NCBI GenBank assembly: GCA_015259235.1
Contig: JABZGM010000044.1
Span: forward strand, 1 to 13,735
Reading direction: 5' to 3'
Length of the DNA: 13,735 nt
From: Alloprevotella sp.
GTDB taxonomy: Bacteria; Bacteroidota; Bacteroidia; Bacteroidales; Bacteroidaceae
Shown: in pieces, positions 7,481 to 13,735 of the stretch
Layout: each line of letters begins with the position of its first letter
How positions within the stretch are numbered: the first letter of the stretch is position 1
Translations under genes and position numbers: made by a program
The notes under the pieces: generated by a model
The model's database searches: none
Told to the model about the DNA's origin: nothing
What the model saw: only the letters and a program-made list of their open reading frames with translations

Positions 7481-8485
7481 TTATTTTAAGATGTTGGTGC
7501 GTTTAGTAAACTCAATGATTTCGGGGATATATCCGAACGCCAATCCTGTCACGGTGTCCGCACATCCGTAGTAGATGGCGATTCTTCCAGTTTCGGGATC
7601 ATGCAATGAAGCGCAAGGGAAGGTCACGTTGGGCACATCGCCTGCCAATTCATAGATTTCACGAGGAGAAATCAAGTATTGTCCGCTACGTGCCAGCACC
7701 TTCCAAGGTTGTTCCAAGTCTAAGAGCGCAGAACCGAACGCATAAACGTAGCCATTGCAAGAATGGAGCACACCATGATAGATGAGCAACCAGCCTTCAG
7801 AAGTTTCGATAGGCACTGGACCTGCCCCAATCTTCATGCACTGCCATGCGCTCTCTTTGAACTCAGCAGGTGCCATCACGTGACGATGACGTCCCCAAAA
7901 TTCGAGATCGGGAGATTCGCTATAGAAAATGTCACCGAAGGCAGTGTGTCCCGTGTCGGAAGGACGAGAAAGCATGGCAAAACGACCATTGATTTTCTTA
8001 GGGAAGAGCACACCATTGCGGTTGTAGGGCAAGAAGGCATTCTCCAGTTGGTGGAAGGTCACAAAGTCATCGGTCCAAGCCAAGCCAATAGTAGGACCAT
8101 GATGATCGTTGCACCATGACACATAGTAGCGGCCATCAATCTCAGCCACACGAGGGTCGTAGCCATAGCCCCACTCTGCCACTTCGGGAGCAGCGCCTTC
8201 AAACTTGATGGTATCGGGATTCATGTCCCACTTCAAGCCATCTTTGGAAAAACCCACGTGTAGGGTCATGCGGCGATTTTTGTCGTCCACGCGAAACACA
8301 CCTGCATATCCATCCTTAAAAGGCACTACGGCAGAGTTGAAAATACTGTTGCTATCGGGCAAGAGATCACGAGGAATCACAGGGTTTGCGGAAAATCTCC
8401 ACAAAACATCATTGCAAGATTCGGGACGATTCTCCCAGGGCATATTGGGGAGCGATGCTCCTTGTATGGTAAGTTTGTTATCCAT
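7481..8485 (-). CDS. GH130 beta-mannoside phosphorylase, likely beta-1,4-mannosyl-GlcNAc phosphorylase type (GH130_2-like)
   Basis: A 334-residue five-bladed beta-propeller enzyme without a signal peptide, hence cytoplasmic. GH130 enzymes cleave beta-mannosides with inorganic phosphate, releasing alpha-mannose-1-phosphate. The catalytic aspartate is Asp110 in GYGYDPRVAEIDG. Candidate phosphate-binding residues follow the family pattern: Arg156 in YNRNGVLFP, Lys164, Arg174 in MLSRPS and His237 in LIYHGV. Its length and start region suit the group containing B. thetaiotaomicron BT1033, which acts on mannosyl-beta-1,4-GlcNAc of the N-glycan core, rather than the longer mannosylglucose phosphorylases. 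The ATG at 8485 overlaps the symporter stop by one base (TAATG), and the GH92 start follows 2 bases after the stop. Co-location with two alpha-mannosidases and an importer supports a role in N-glycan-derived disaccharide breakdown. Plant mannan-derived mannosides are a possible alternative substrate. Confidence 0.91.
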   Translation of the reverse strand: MDNKLTIQGASLPNMPWENRPESCNDVLWRFSANPVIPRDLLPDSNSIFNSAVVPFKDGYAGVFRVDDKNRRMTLHVGFSKDGLKWDMNPDTIKFEGAAPEVAEWGYGYDPRVAEIDGRYYVSWCNDHHGPTIGLAWTDDFVTFHQLENAFLPYNRNGVLFPKKINGRFAMLSRPSDTGHTAFGDIFYSESPDLEFWGRHRHVMAPAEFKESAWQCMKIGAGPVPIETSEGWLLIYHGVLHSCNGYVYAFGSALLDLEQPWKVLARSGQYLISPREIYELAGDVPNVTFPCASLHDPETGRIAIYYGCADTVTGLAFGYIPEIIEFTKRTNILK

Positions 8486-9879
8486 TATGATAGTTTATTT
8501 TGTATTTCATTCATTTTCTTCGTGGTCAAGGGATAAAAGAACAGGCACAAAGCGCCTAAAAGAGCTCCTATCGCGGGAATCCAACTCATCAACGCCTTAA
8601 TAGCCGCCAAGGTTTCGGGAGCTTGCACTACAACATCCTTGTTATAGGCTGCAAACGCGAGCACCTGCAAGAGGATGAAACCACCGATAGCACCACCAAA
8701 CTTTTGTGCCATGGACGAAGAAGAGAAGATTAATCCCGTACTAGCATTGCCGTGTTTCCAGATGGAATAGTCGGCTACGTCTGCCATCATCGACCAAATC
8801 ATGGGCGCGCCTACACCGATGCCGATGCAAATGGCGATTTGACTGGCGATGAGTCCAATCATGCCGGCATTCGTATCGACGGGGAGGAACCAGATTACAG
8901 CACTCACCACCGCAATAAAGATGAGAGAAGCAAAGAAAGTGGTCTTCTTACCAACTTTTTGTGCGAGAGGCACAGCAAATGCCACACCTGCCATCTGTGC
9001 CAATTCACCGATAGTCAAGAACACCGCGCAGGTGATGAGCACATCTGTGCCCAAGATGTTGGCAAAATAATAAGCTGCGGCACCACCACGGATGGAACCA
9101 AACAAGAGTTGTCCGATACCTGCGCCTAACAACAGCCACCAGGGACTATTTTTGAGCAGGTGCTTCATATCTTCCTTGATAGATTGCTTTTCTTTCTGTT
9201 CGGGCAACTGCACTCGTTCGCGCGTCATGGCAAAGCACAACACAAAGAGGATGGCGCAAAGCGCAGCAATAACCGTCACAATCAAGGTCCACTGCATGGG
9301 AGACGCATCGCCCACACCTTTGATGACCTTGCCAGCTTCATTGACAGTACCGATGACTTCTTTCTCGAAGAGTCCAAACAATCCCATAGCCAAAAAGCTA
9401 CCGATGTAAGCAAAGAACATGCGATAGGACGAGAATACAGACTTTTCGTTGCTATCTTCTGTCATCACACCCAGCATCGCACCATAAGGCACGTTGATAG
9501 CCGTGTAGACTGTCATCATCATCAGATAGGTGACGTAGGCATACACATGCTTAAAGGAGTAACTAGCATCGGGAGTGTAGAACGATAGGATGCCGACCAA
9601 GGCGAAGGGCAAAGCCACCCAAAGTAGCCACGGACGATAGCGTCCCCAGCGCGTGCGGGTGCGGTCGGCTATCAATCCCATCACAGGATCTGACACAGCA
9701 TCATAAAGTTTGGTAATCAAGAGCAGCATTGCTGCATGGGAAGGATGAAGCCCGAACACATCGGAATAGAAAATAGGGAGGTAGTACGAGAATATCTTCC
9801 AAAACATACTGGAAGACATATCACCGAGTCCGTATCCTATTTTTTCACGGAGGGAAGTTTTGGTATTATCGGTTGTCAT
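8485..9879 (-). CDS. GPH-family glycoside:cation symporter (MelB-like MFS transporter)
   Basis: A 464-residue inner-membrane protein with about twelve hydrophobic segments, of the glycoside-pentoside-hexuronide:cation symporter family. The signature is in the first 85 residues: KIGYGLGD, then LYDAVSDPVMGLIADRTRTR (Asp60 and Asp64 spaced like the cation-binding aspartates of MelB), then WGRYRPWLLW. A second copy of the GPH pattern, MWSMMADVADYS, is in the C-terminal half. I place the start at ATG 9879 (MTTDNTKTSL); the open frame runs 17 codons further to a TTG at 9930, but the symporter homology begins just after this ATG. It is the first gene of the mannoside operon and its stop overlaps the GH130 start. 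Context suggests import of a mannosyl disaccharide or mannose; the actual sugar cannot be read from the sequence. Confidence 0.9.
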   Translation of the reverse strand: MTTDNTKTSLREKIGYGLGDMSSSMFWKIFSYYLPIFYSDVFGLHPSHAAMLLLITKLYDAVSDPVMGLIADRTRTRWGRYRPWLLWVALPFALVGILSFYTPDASYSFKHVYAYVTYLMMMTVYTAINVPYGAMLGVMTEDSNEKSVFSSYRMFFAYIGSFLAMGLFGLFEKEVIGTVNEAGKVIKGVGDASPMQWTLIVTVIAALCAILFVLCFAMTRERVQLPEQKEKQSIKEDMKHLLKNSPWWLLLGAGIGQLLFGSIRGGAAAYYFANILGTDVLITCAVFLTIGELAQMAGVAFAVPLAQKVGKKTTFFASLIFIAVVSAVIWFLPVDTNAGMIGLIASQIAICIGIGVGAPMIWSMMADVADYSIWKHGNASTGLIFSSSSMAQKFGGAIGGFILLQVLAFAAYNKDVVVQAPETLAAIKALMSWIPAIGALLGALCLFFYPLTTKKMNEIQNKLS

Positions 9880-10196
9880 GTTGGTAAATCTTTCTAAACC
9901 AAGGAAGACTATCAAGCATTTGAATATCAAGTAGAAGCTATATTCTAAAACATCAGCGTGGTAAAGATTGGGTTGTTCTATTCCTCTATGAGGAAAACGC
10001 CTAGTGCTGCTCGAATAATCTATCGCAAAGATAATGAAATCTGAGAGAATAGAGAATAAAATCCGAATTATTTTTCATCAAATCACAGCACAACTATGGT
10101 CTGTGCCTACTTATTCTGCGTGTCGCATGACGAATGTTTCAAAAAGTCCGACAATAGCTAAGTCCTTCATTATTCACAAAGTCCGTCTGTAGCAAA
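9880..10196. other. Non-coding region upstream of the mannoside operon
   Basis: No credible gene is visible here. It carries the probable operon promoter (10026-10033) and its leader. The leader contains a perfect 6-base-pair hairpin at 9981-9995 (TTCCTC, 3-base loop, GAGGAA). A weak 5-base-pair hairpin at 9881-9902 lies directly before the symporter ATG and would place the purine-rich ribosome-binding region (AGAAAG, minus strand) in its loop. Upstream of the promoter the hexamer AAGTCC appears three times (10144, 10160, 10179); this may be chance. No regulator gene adjoins the operon. Confidence 0.5.
10026..10033 (-). promoter_or_regulatory. Probable -7 box for the mannoside operon
   Basis: On the minus strand 10033-10026 reads TATCTTTG, matching the Bacteroides -7 consensus TAnnTTTG. 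Transcription would start near 10020, giving a leader of about 140 bases before the symporter ATG. The -33 element is poor: the best candidate is TTTA about 23 bases upstream rather than TTTG at 19-21. This could mean dependence on an activator, but that is inference. Confidence 0.45.
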
Positions 10197-10227
10197 GAGG
10201 CTGTCAGGCACAATGCCCAACAGCCTC
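10197..10227 (-). terminator. Hairpin terminator downstream of dacA
   Basis: The arms GAGGCTGT (10197-10204) and ACAGCCTC (10220-10227) pair perfectly over 8 bases. Inside, GGCA and TGCC form a further 4-base stem around a CAA triloop, separated by a CA/CA internal loop. On the minus strand the structure lies about 35 bases after the dacA stop and is followed by only TTT, so the U-run is weak. It probably ends dacA transcription and separates it from the mannoside operon. Confidence 0.6.
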
Positions 10228-10261
10228 GTCGTATAAGCAGGTGGTTATTTGGGATAATGGA

Positions 10262-11029
10262 TCACCAAAGCGCCACAGCGTGCGCCAAATGCTCCTCAAG
10301 TTCTTCGGAAGTAAGGCGCAATTTCAGTTCACCTTGATAGGCAATGGAGATGGCTCCCGTTTCTTCACTCACTATAATAGAGAGGCAATCGGTCTTTTGA
10401 GAAATGCCCAAGCCCGAGCGGTGCCGCAATCCCAAGTTTTTCTGAATATTATTGTCGTGCGACACGGGGAGAATGCAAGCCGCAGCCTTCACCCTTCCTT
10501 TACCCACAATCATAGCTCCATCGTGAAGCGGACAATTCTTGAAGAATATCGTTTCTACCAAGCGTTGTGATATTGCTGCATCAATAATTTCGCCCGTGTT
10601 GATTTCATCTTGCAAACTTCCCATACCTTCCACCACGATGAGTGCTCCCACCTTCTGACGCCCCATCGCCATGCAGGCACGCACAATGGGCATGATGAGT
10701 TCGCGCGACACTTCTTCCTGGGGATTGCGTCGCATCCACTTGAAAAGTCGGGTGGCACGCTGAGTGCCGATGGTGGAGAAAAAGTGACGTATCTCCCCTT
10801 GAAATAAGACGATGATGGCGAGCGAACCGACATTGATCATGCGGTCGAATATTCCACCCAACAAACGCATCTCAAACACCTGCGACACCAAAATCCACAC
10901 CACAATAAACACGAGCACACCCGTGAAGATGTTGGCAGAACTCGAAGCTCGCATCAAGCGATATAAATAGAACAACAACAGTGCTACAAGCACAATGTCT
11001 AAGATATCCTTAAATCCTAATTCTAACAT
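10262..11029 (-). CDS. dacA: Diadenylate cyclase, membrane-anchored (CdaA/DacA type)
   Basis: A 255-residue membrane enzyme that makes cyclic di-AMP from two ATP. This second messenger controls potassium and osmolyte balance and cell-wall homeostasis. The N-terminal ~75 residues contain three hydrophobic segments (about 9-24, 34-51 and 67-77), as in CdaA. The DAC domain follows, with the DGA motif at 170-172 in CPLHDGAMIV and the RHR motif at 202-204. The latter reads RHRSGLGIS instead of the common RHRAALGIS, followed by TDCLSIIVSEETG. Length matches the family. The ATG at 11029 opens directly into a hydrophobic helix. It lies 180 bases downstream of folP on the same strand with no obvious promoter box between, so cotranscription with folP is plausible. 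The usual Firmicutes partners cdaR and glmM are not adjacent. A hairpin terminator follows. Confidence 0.94.
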   Translation of the reverse strand: MLELGFKDILDIVLVALLLFYLYRLMRASSSANIFTGVLVFIVVWILVSQVFEMRLLGGIFDRMINVGSLAIIVLFQGEIRHFFSTIGTQRATRLFKWMRRNPQEEVSRELIMPIVRACMAMGRQKVGALIVVEGMGSLQDEINTGEIIDAAISQRLVETIFFKNCPLHDGAMIVGKGRVKAAACILPVSHDNNIQKNLGLRHRSGLGISQKTDCLSIIVSEETGAISIAYQGELKLRLTSEELEEHLAHAVALW

Positions 11030-11033
11030 GAAT

Positions 11034-11179
11034 CGATGTTTATCTTTTCCGAGATGCTAGGCGCTGTCAGACGCTAGTCTCTTCCTTTTATTTCTATTTC
11101 TGTTCTTTCGCCCACAAGATGTTTATCCTTATATATAAGGCTTCATCCTGGTAAACAAACGATGCTCATCCTTATATTA
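11034..11179 (-). repeat. Short near-identical repeats in the folP-dacA gap
   Basis: The decamer GATGTTTATC occurs at 11034-11043 and 11118-11127, with a variant GATGCTCATC at 11161-11170. On the coding (minus) strand these read GATAAACATC and GATGAGCATC. The two right-hand copies extend to a shared ATCCTTATAT and are 43 bases apart; the left pair is 84 apart, close to twice that. The middle copy runs into a perfect 14-base palindrome (11127-11140, CCTTATATATAAGG). The copy nearest dacA ends only 4 bases before its ATG. Function is unknown; they may be leader elements or degenerate duplications. Confidence 0.45.
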
Positions 11180-11209
11180 AATAAGAGTGAGCCATTTCAG
11201 TGCCTTAGG

Positions 11210-12067
11210 TCAACTGGCTTGCCACATGGTTTCCATAAGAGTGCGTGCTTCTACTGCCGCTTGCACATCGTGCACACGGAAGATATGCGCGCCCTTCATC
11301 ATAGCGATCGTGTGGAGCACGGTCGTTCCGTTGAGGGCATCTTGAGGGGTCGTTTCCAGCAATTTGTAAATCATGGATTTCCGACTCACCCCCACCAAAA
11401 GTGGCGCATGAAGTTCGTGAAAGTCTTGAAGACGATCCATCAAACGATAGTTGTGCTGCAAGGTCTTTCCAAAACCAAATCCAGGATCGATGATTACATC
11501 CTTGCCACCGGCATCAAAAAACCGCTGCTGCTGACGTGCCAAAAACTCCAACACTTCTGCCACGACATCTTGATATTCGGGAGCCATCTGCATCGTTTCG
11601 GGATTACCCTTCATGTGCATGATGATGTAGGGCACCCCGAGTCGTGCCACCACCTTGGGCATCGCACGATCGAGCACGCCCCCCGAAATGTCATTGATAA
11701 GGTCCACACCAAAATGCTCCACACACTGACGAGCCACCTCCGAACGAAAAGTATCGACCGAAACGTAAACTTCTGGCGCCACTTCGCGTACGGTGGTGAG
11801 TGCCACTTCCAAACGCTGCATTTCCTCCAGCGGAGAGATGTCATCGGCTCCTGAACGTGAAGAATAAGCCCCTACATCAATGATATCTGCCCCTTCTGCC
11901 AACATTTGGCGCACTCGCTGCGCGATGCGATCTGGCTCAGCCATTGGAGTGCGAGAATCGATATAAAACGAATCGGGCGTGACGTTTAAGATGCCCATCA
12001 CCCAAGGGCGTTGCAATTCCACGAGCTTTCCGCGGAGGTTCATTGTGTAGTCTGGAGCTGGAAACAT
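11210..12067 (-). CDS. folP: Dihydropteroate synthase
   Basis: A 285-residue cytoplasmic TIM-barrel enzyme of folate biosynthesis that condenses dihydropterin pyrophosphate with p-aminobenzoate and is the sulfonamide target. Conserved elements: GILNVTPDSFY (25-35), DIIDVGAYSSRSGAD (61-75, loop 2), SVDTF (103-107), INDISGG (125-131, pterin-binding asparagine), DPGFGFGK (194-201) and GVSRKS (226-231), with HDV near 266 at the C-terminal end. Loop 2 has Ser where most homologues have Pro in the TRPGA-type motif. Start choice is uncertain: ATG 12067 gives MFPAPDYTMNL, and ATG 12043 gives MNLRGK, which begins close to where homology usually starts. It has its own promoter divergent from murF, and dacA follows on the same strand. 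Confidence 0.94.
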   Translation of the reverse strand: MFPAPDYTMNLRGKLVELQRPWVMGILNVTPDSFYIDSRTPMAEPDRIAQRVRQMLAEGADIIDVGAYSSRSGADDISPLEEMQRLEVALTTVREVAPEVYVSVDTFRSEVARQCVEHFGVDLINDISGGVLDRAMPKVVARLGVPYIIMHMKGNPETMQMAPEYQDVVAEVLEFLARQQQRFFDAGGKDVIIDPGFGFGKTLQHNYRLMDRLQDFHELHAPLLVGVSRKSMIYKLLETTPQDALNGTTVLHTIAMMKGAHIFRVHDVQAAVEARTLMETMWQAS

Positions 12068-12084
12068 GGCATTTTAGTTTGCTG

Positions 12085-12116
12085 CAAAGGTACTTTTTTG
12101 TTTCTCGACAGGCAAA
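12085..12116 (-). promoter_or_regulatory. folP promoter, Bacteroides-type
   Basis: On the minus strand TTTG (12116-12113) is followed after 20 bases by TACCTTTG (12092-12085), matching the Bacteroides -33 TTTG / -7 TAnnTTTG consensus at good spacing. Transcription should start near 12079, only about 12 bases before ATG 12067 and about 36 before ATG 12043. It lies back to back with the murF promoter. Confidence 0.7.
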
Positions 12117-12132
12117 TAATTGGATTATATTT

Positions 12133-12162
12133 TTTGTTATTCGCCGAGAACTACTACTTTTG
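12133..12162 (+). promoter_or_regulatory. murF promoter, Bacteroides-type
   Basis: TTTG at 12133-12136 is followed after 18 bases by TACTTTTG (12155-12162), matching the -33/-7 Bacteroides consensus. Transcription would begin around 12168, leaving a leader of about 13 bases before the murF ATG. This also shows that the upstream in-frame extension of murF is not translated from this promoter. Confidence 0.65.
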
Positions 12163-12180
12163 CACCTAAATCTTGAGATC

Positions 12181-13554
12181 ATGTCTATAGCAGAATTCTA
12201 CGAACTCTTTCTTCGTCACCCCCACATCTCCACCGATACGCGCCATTTGGTGAAAGACAGCATGTTTTTCGCTCTCAAAGGCGCAACATTCGATGGCAAT
12301 CAGTTTGCGCTCCAAGCCTTAGAAGCTGGATGTGCTTATGCGGTGGTCGACGATGCTCAAATAGCTCAACAAGACGAGCGCTGCATTTTGGTGGAAGATG
12401 TTCTCACCTCCCTCCAAATTTTGGCAGCGTATCACCGTCGTCAACTAGACACTCCCATCCTTCAAATCACAGGTACCAACGGCAAGACAACCACCAAAGA
12501 ACTGGTGGCTGCTGTACTTGCTGAAAAATTAAATGTGCTCTTCACCGAGGGCAATCTCAACAACCACATCGGGGTGCCCCTCACTCTACTCCGCCTCACC
12601 GACGAACACGAGTTTGCCGTCATCGAAACTGGCGCCAACCACGTGGGCGAAATCGCTTTGCTCTCCAGCATCGTGAAGCCTAACTGCGGCCTCATCACCA
12701 ATGTAGGCAAAGCGCACATCGAGGGATTCGGTTCGTTTGAAGGCGTGATTCAAGCTAAGACAGAACTCTACGAAAACATCCGCAAGCGCAACATGGAATT
12801 GCTCGAGGAGGTAGACGGCAATGTGCAATTCCGGGAAGGGTCTACTCCCCTCTTCATCTTCCTCAATGGCGACAACCCTCACCTTGCCCCACGTGCGAAA
12901 GGATTGCCCACCCTCACTTATGGTTCGCCCGACCACGGTTACGTGATCGAGGGCGAAGTGGTGTCATGCGACCCCTTCCTCACCTTCCGCTGGCGCAAAA
13001 ACGGGGGACAATGGCACGAAGTGGCAACGCAGCTCATCGGGGCATACAATCTCGACAATGCTTTGGCAGCAGTCCTCGTAGGACTCACCTACAATGTGCA
13101 TGTGGCATCCATCGACAAAGCTTTGCGCAACTATGCCCCCAACAACAATCGTTCGGAATATCGCAAAACTCAGCGCAACCGCCTCATCATCGATGCCTAC
13201 AATGCCAACCTCTCTTCGATGCACGCAGCACTCCACAGTTTTGCGCAAACAGAAGATGCCCACAAGATGATGATCCTAGGCGATATGCGCGAGCTGGGCA
13301 CAGCATCTGCCGACGCTCATGCTGAGGTATTGCAACTGGCACTCACCACTGGTTGCCAACAAGTGTGGCTCGTGGGTAGCGAATTTGCCCAAGCTCTCAC
13401 CACACTCTCTGCCGACCAAGCTGCCCTTTTCCGCACCTTCTCAGATGTGGAAGCCGTGAAAGCCGAACTCAAAGCGCAACCGCTCAACGACCATCTCATT
13501 CTCATCAAGGGATCCAACGGTACGCGCCTATTCCAACTCCCCGAACTGTTGTAG
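12181..13554 (+). CDS. murF: UDP-N-acetylmuramoyl-tripeptide--D-alanyl-D-alanine ligase
   Basis: A 457-residue cytoplasmic Mur ligase that adds D-Ala-D-Ala to UDP-MurNAc-tripeptide, the last cytoplasmic amino-acid step of peptidoglycan precursor synthesis. The N-terminal uridine-binding region includes ISTDTR (16-21) and GATFDGNQF. The ATP P-loop is ITGTNGKTTTK (96-106). NLNNHIGVPLTLL (125-137), IETGANHVGEI and TNVGKAHIEGFGS follow, and QAKTELY carries Lys193, likely the carbamylated lysine. NNNRSE and IDAYNANLSSM mark the C-terminal part, with LGDMRELG near 364 and IKGSNG near the end. Length fits the family. ATG 12181 is chosen because the promoter lies just upstream and MurF homology begins with this residue. 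There is a modest insertion around residues 203-220 (KRNMELLEEVDGN region). It is divergent from folP, with no second peptidoglycan gene in view. Confidence 0.95.
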   Translation: MSIAEFYELFLRHPHISTDTRHLVKDSMFFALKGATFDGNQFALQALEAGCAYAVVDDAQIAQQDERCILVEDVLTSLQILAAYHRRQLDTPILQITGTNGKTTTKELVAAVLAEKLNVLFTEGNLNNHIGVPLTLLRLTDEHEFAVIETGANHVGEIALLSSIVKPNCGLITNVGKAHIEGFGSFEGVIQAKTELYENIRKRNMELLEEVDGNVQFREGSTPLFIFLNGDNPHLAPRAKGLPTLTYGSPDHGYVIEGEVVSCDPFLTFRWRKNGGQWHEVATQLIGAYNLDNALAAVLVGLTYNVHVASIDKALRNYAPNNNRSEYRKTQRNRLIIDAYNANLSSMHAALHSFAQTEDAHKMMILGDMRELGTASADAHAEVLQLALTTGCQQVWLVGSEFAQALTTLSADQAALFRTFSDVEAVKAELKAQPLNDHLILIKGSNGTRLFQLPELL

Positions 13555-13580
13555 CGCGCTAATATTTTTCTCCTAAACTC

Positions 13581-13602
13581 CACGAAGTTCTATCGTGTTT
13601 TT
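13581..13602 (+). terminator. Weak intrinsic terminator after murF
   Basis: CACGA (13581-13585) and TCGTG (13593-13597) form a 5-base-pair stem with a 7-base loop, followed immediately by TTTTT (13598-13602). It begins 27 bases after the murF stop. The stem is short, so it may be inefficient. The remaining bases to the window end are AT-rich, with a 7-base inverted repeat (ATAAAGT 13611-13617 / ACTTTAT 13638-13644) and no gene that I can support. Confidence 0.45.
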
Positions 13603-13735
13603 ATGACTACATAAAGTATTCATCATTGATCGTAAGAACTTTATTTACAAAAAAAACAGGAAGAGATTAAACGAGATTTTTGCTGTGTCAACCTATCTTA
13701 TCGCACCCAAAAGAGAATAAACTATTACAATATAC

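Noticed and set aside
9880..9930. 17-codon extension of the symporter from a TTG
   Set aside because: It has no GPH-family similarity; ATG 9879 precedes the conserved KIGYGLGD region directly.
10144..10184. Three AAGTCC hexamers spaced 16 and 19 bases apart upstream of the mannoside operon
   Set aside because: They are too short and unevenly spaced to call operators, and lie more than 100 bases above the predicted promoter.
11162..11854. Plus-strand open frame (230 codons) opposite folP
   Set aside because: It is a shadow of folP and lacks any domain or promoter.
12043..12180. In-frame 46-codon N-terminal extension of murF
   Set aside because: It would start upstream of the murF promoter and on the folP start region, has no MurF similarity, and MurF homology begins at ATG 12181.
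13611..13644. 7-base inverted repeat with a 20-base loop near the right edge
   Set aside because: It is AT-rich, has a long loop and no following T-run; likely chance.

Overview
The window looks like a chromosomal segment of a Bacteroidota bacterium, probably Bacteroidales and perhaps Prevotellaceae-like. The reasons are the gene families (Bacteroidales-type ROK kinase, two GH92 enzymes, GH130, folP next to a diadenylate cyclase gene) and promoter boxes matching the Bacteroides consensus (TTTG near -33, TAnnTTTG near -7) between folP and murF. The genus assignment is inference. I see no tRNA, rRNA, CRISPR array, insertion sequence or phage gene.

Layout. Bases 2-496 (+) hold the 3' end of guaA, separated by a bidirectional terminator (547-587) from a large minus-strand cluster. 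Read in transcription order (right to left) the cluster is: a GPH-type sugar:cation symporter (9879-8485), a GH130 mannoside phosphorylase (8485-7481), a secreted GH92 alpha-mannosidase (7478-5244), a second exported GH92 (5254-2987), a 193-base gap with a strong hairpin, a ROK sugar kinase (2793-1681) and mannose-6-phosphate isomerase (1681-680). Apart from that gap, neighbouring genes touch or overlap (1-base TAATG overlaps, a 2-base gap, an 11-base overlap), so this is very probably one operon. A likely -7 box lies about 150 bases upstream of the symporter start.

Bases 10262-11029 (-) encode the diadenylate cyclase DacA/CdaA, followed by a hairpin terminator. Bases 11210-12067 (-) encode dihydropteroate synthase (folP). 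murF (12181-13554, +) is transcribed divergently from folP, and both have well-matched promoters in a gap of little more than 100 bases. A weak terminator follows murF, and the last ~130 bases hold nothing I can assign.

How the genes work together (inference from families). The two GH92 enzymes would trim alpha-mannose from N-glycans or mannan in the periplasm or at the cell surface. The symporter would import a short product, plausibly beta-1,4-mannosyl-GlcNAc or mannose. GH130 would phosphorolyse the beta-mannoside in the cytoplasm to mannose-1-phosphate plus GlcNAc or another acceptor. The ROK kinase would phosphorylate free mannose (or GlcNAc), and ManA would convert mannose-6-phosphate to fructose-6-phosphate. 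No SusC/SusD pair, endoglycosidase, phosphomannomutase, nagA/nagB or dedicated regulator lies in the window; these steps must be supplied elsewhere. The scheme is a variant of a known strategy, and I do not see a clearly undescribed system. The most unusual points are the GH92 pairing, the divergent ROK kinase, the intra-operon hairpin and the odd folP start region.
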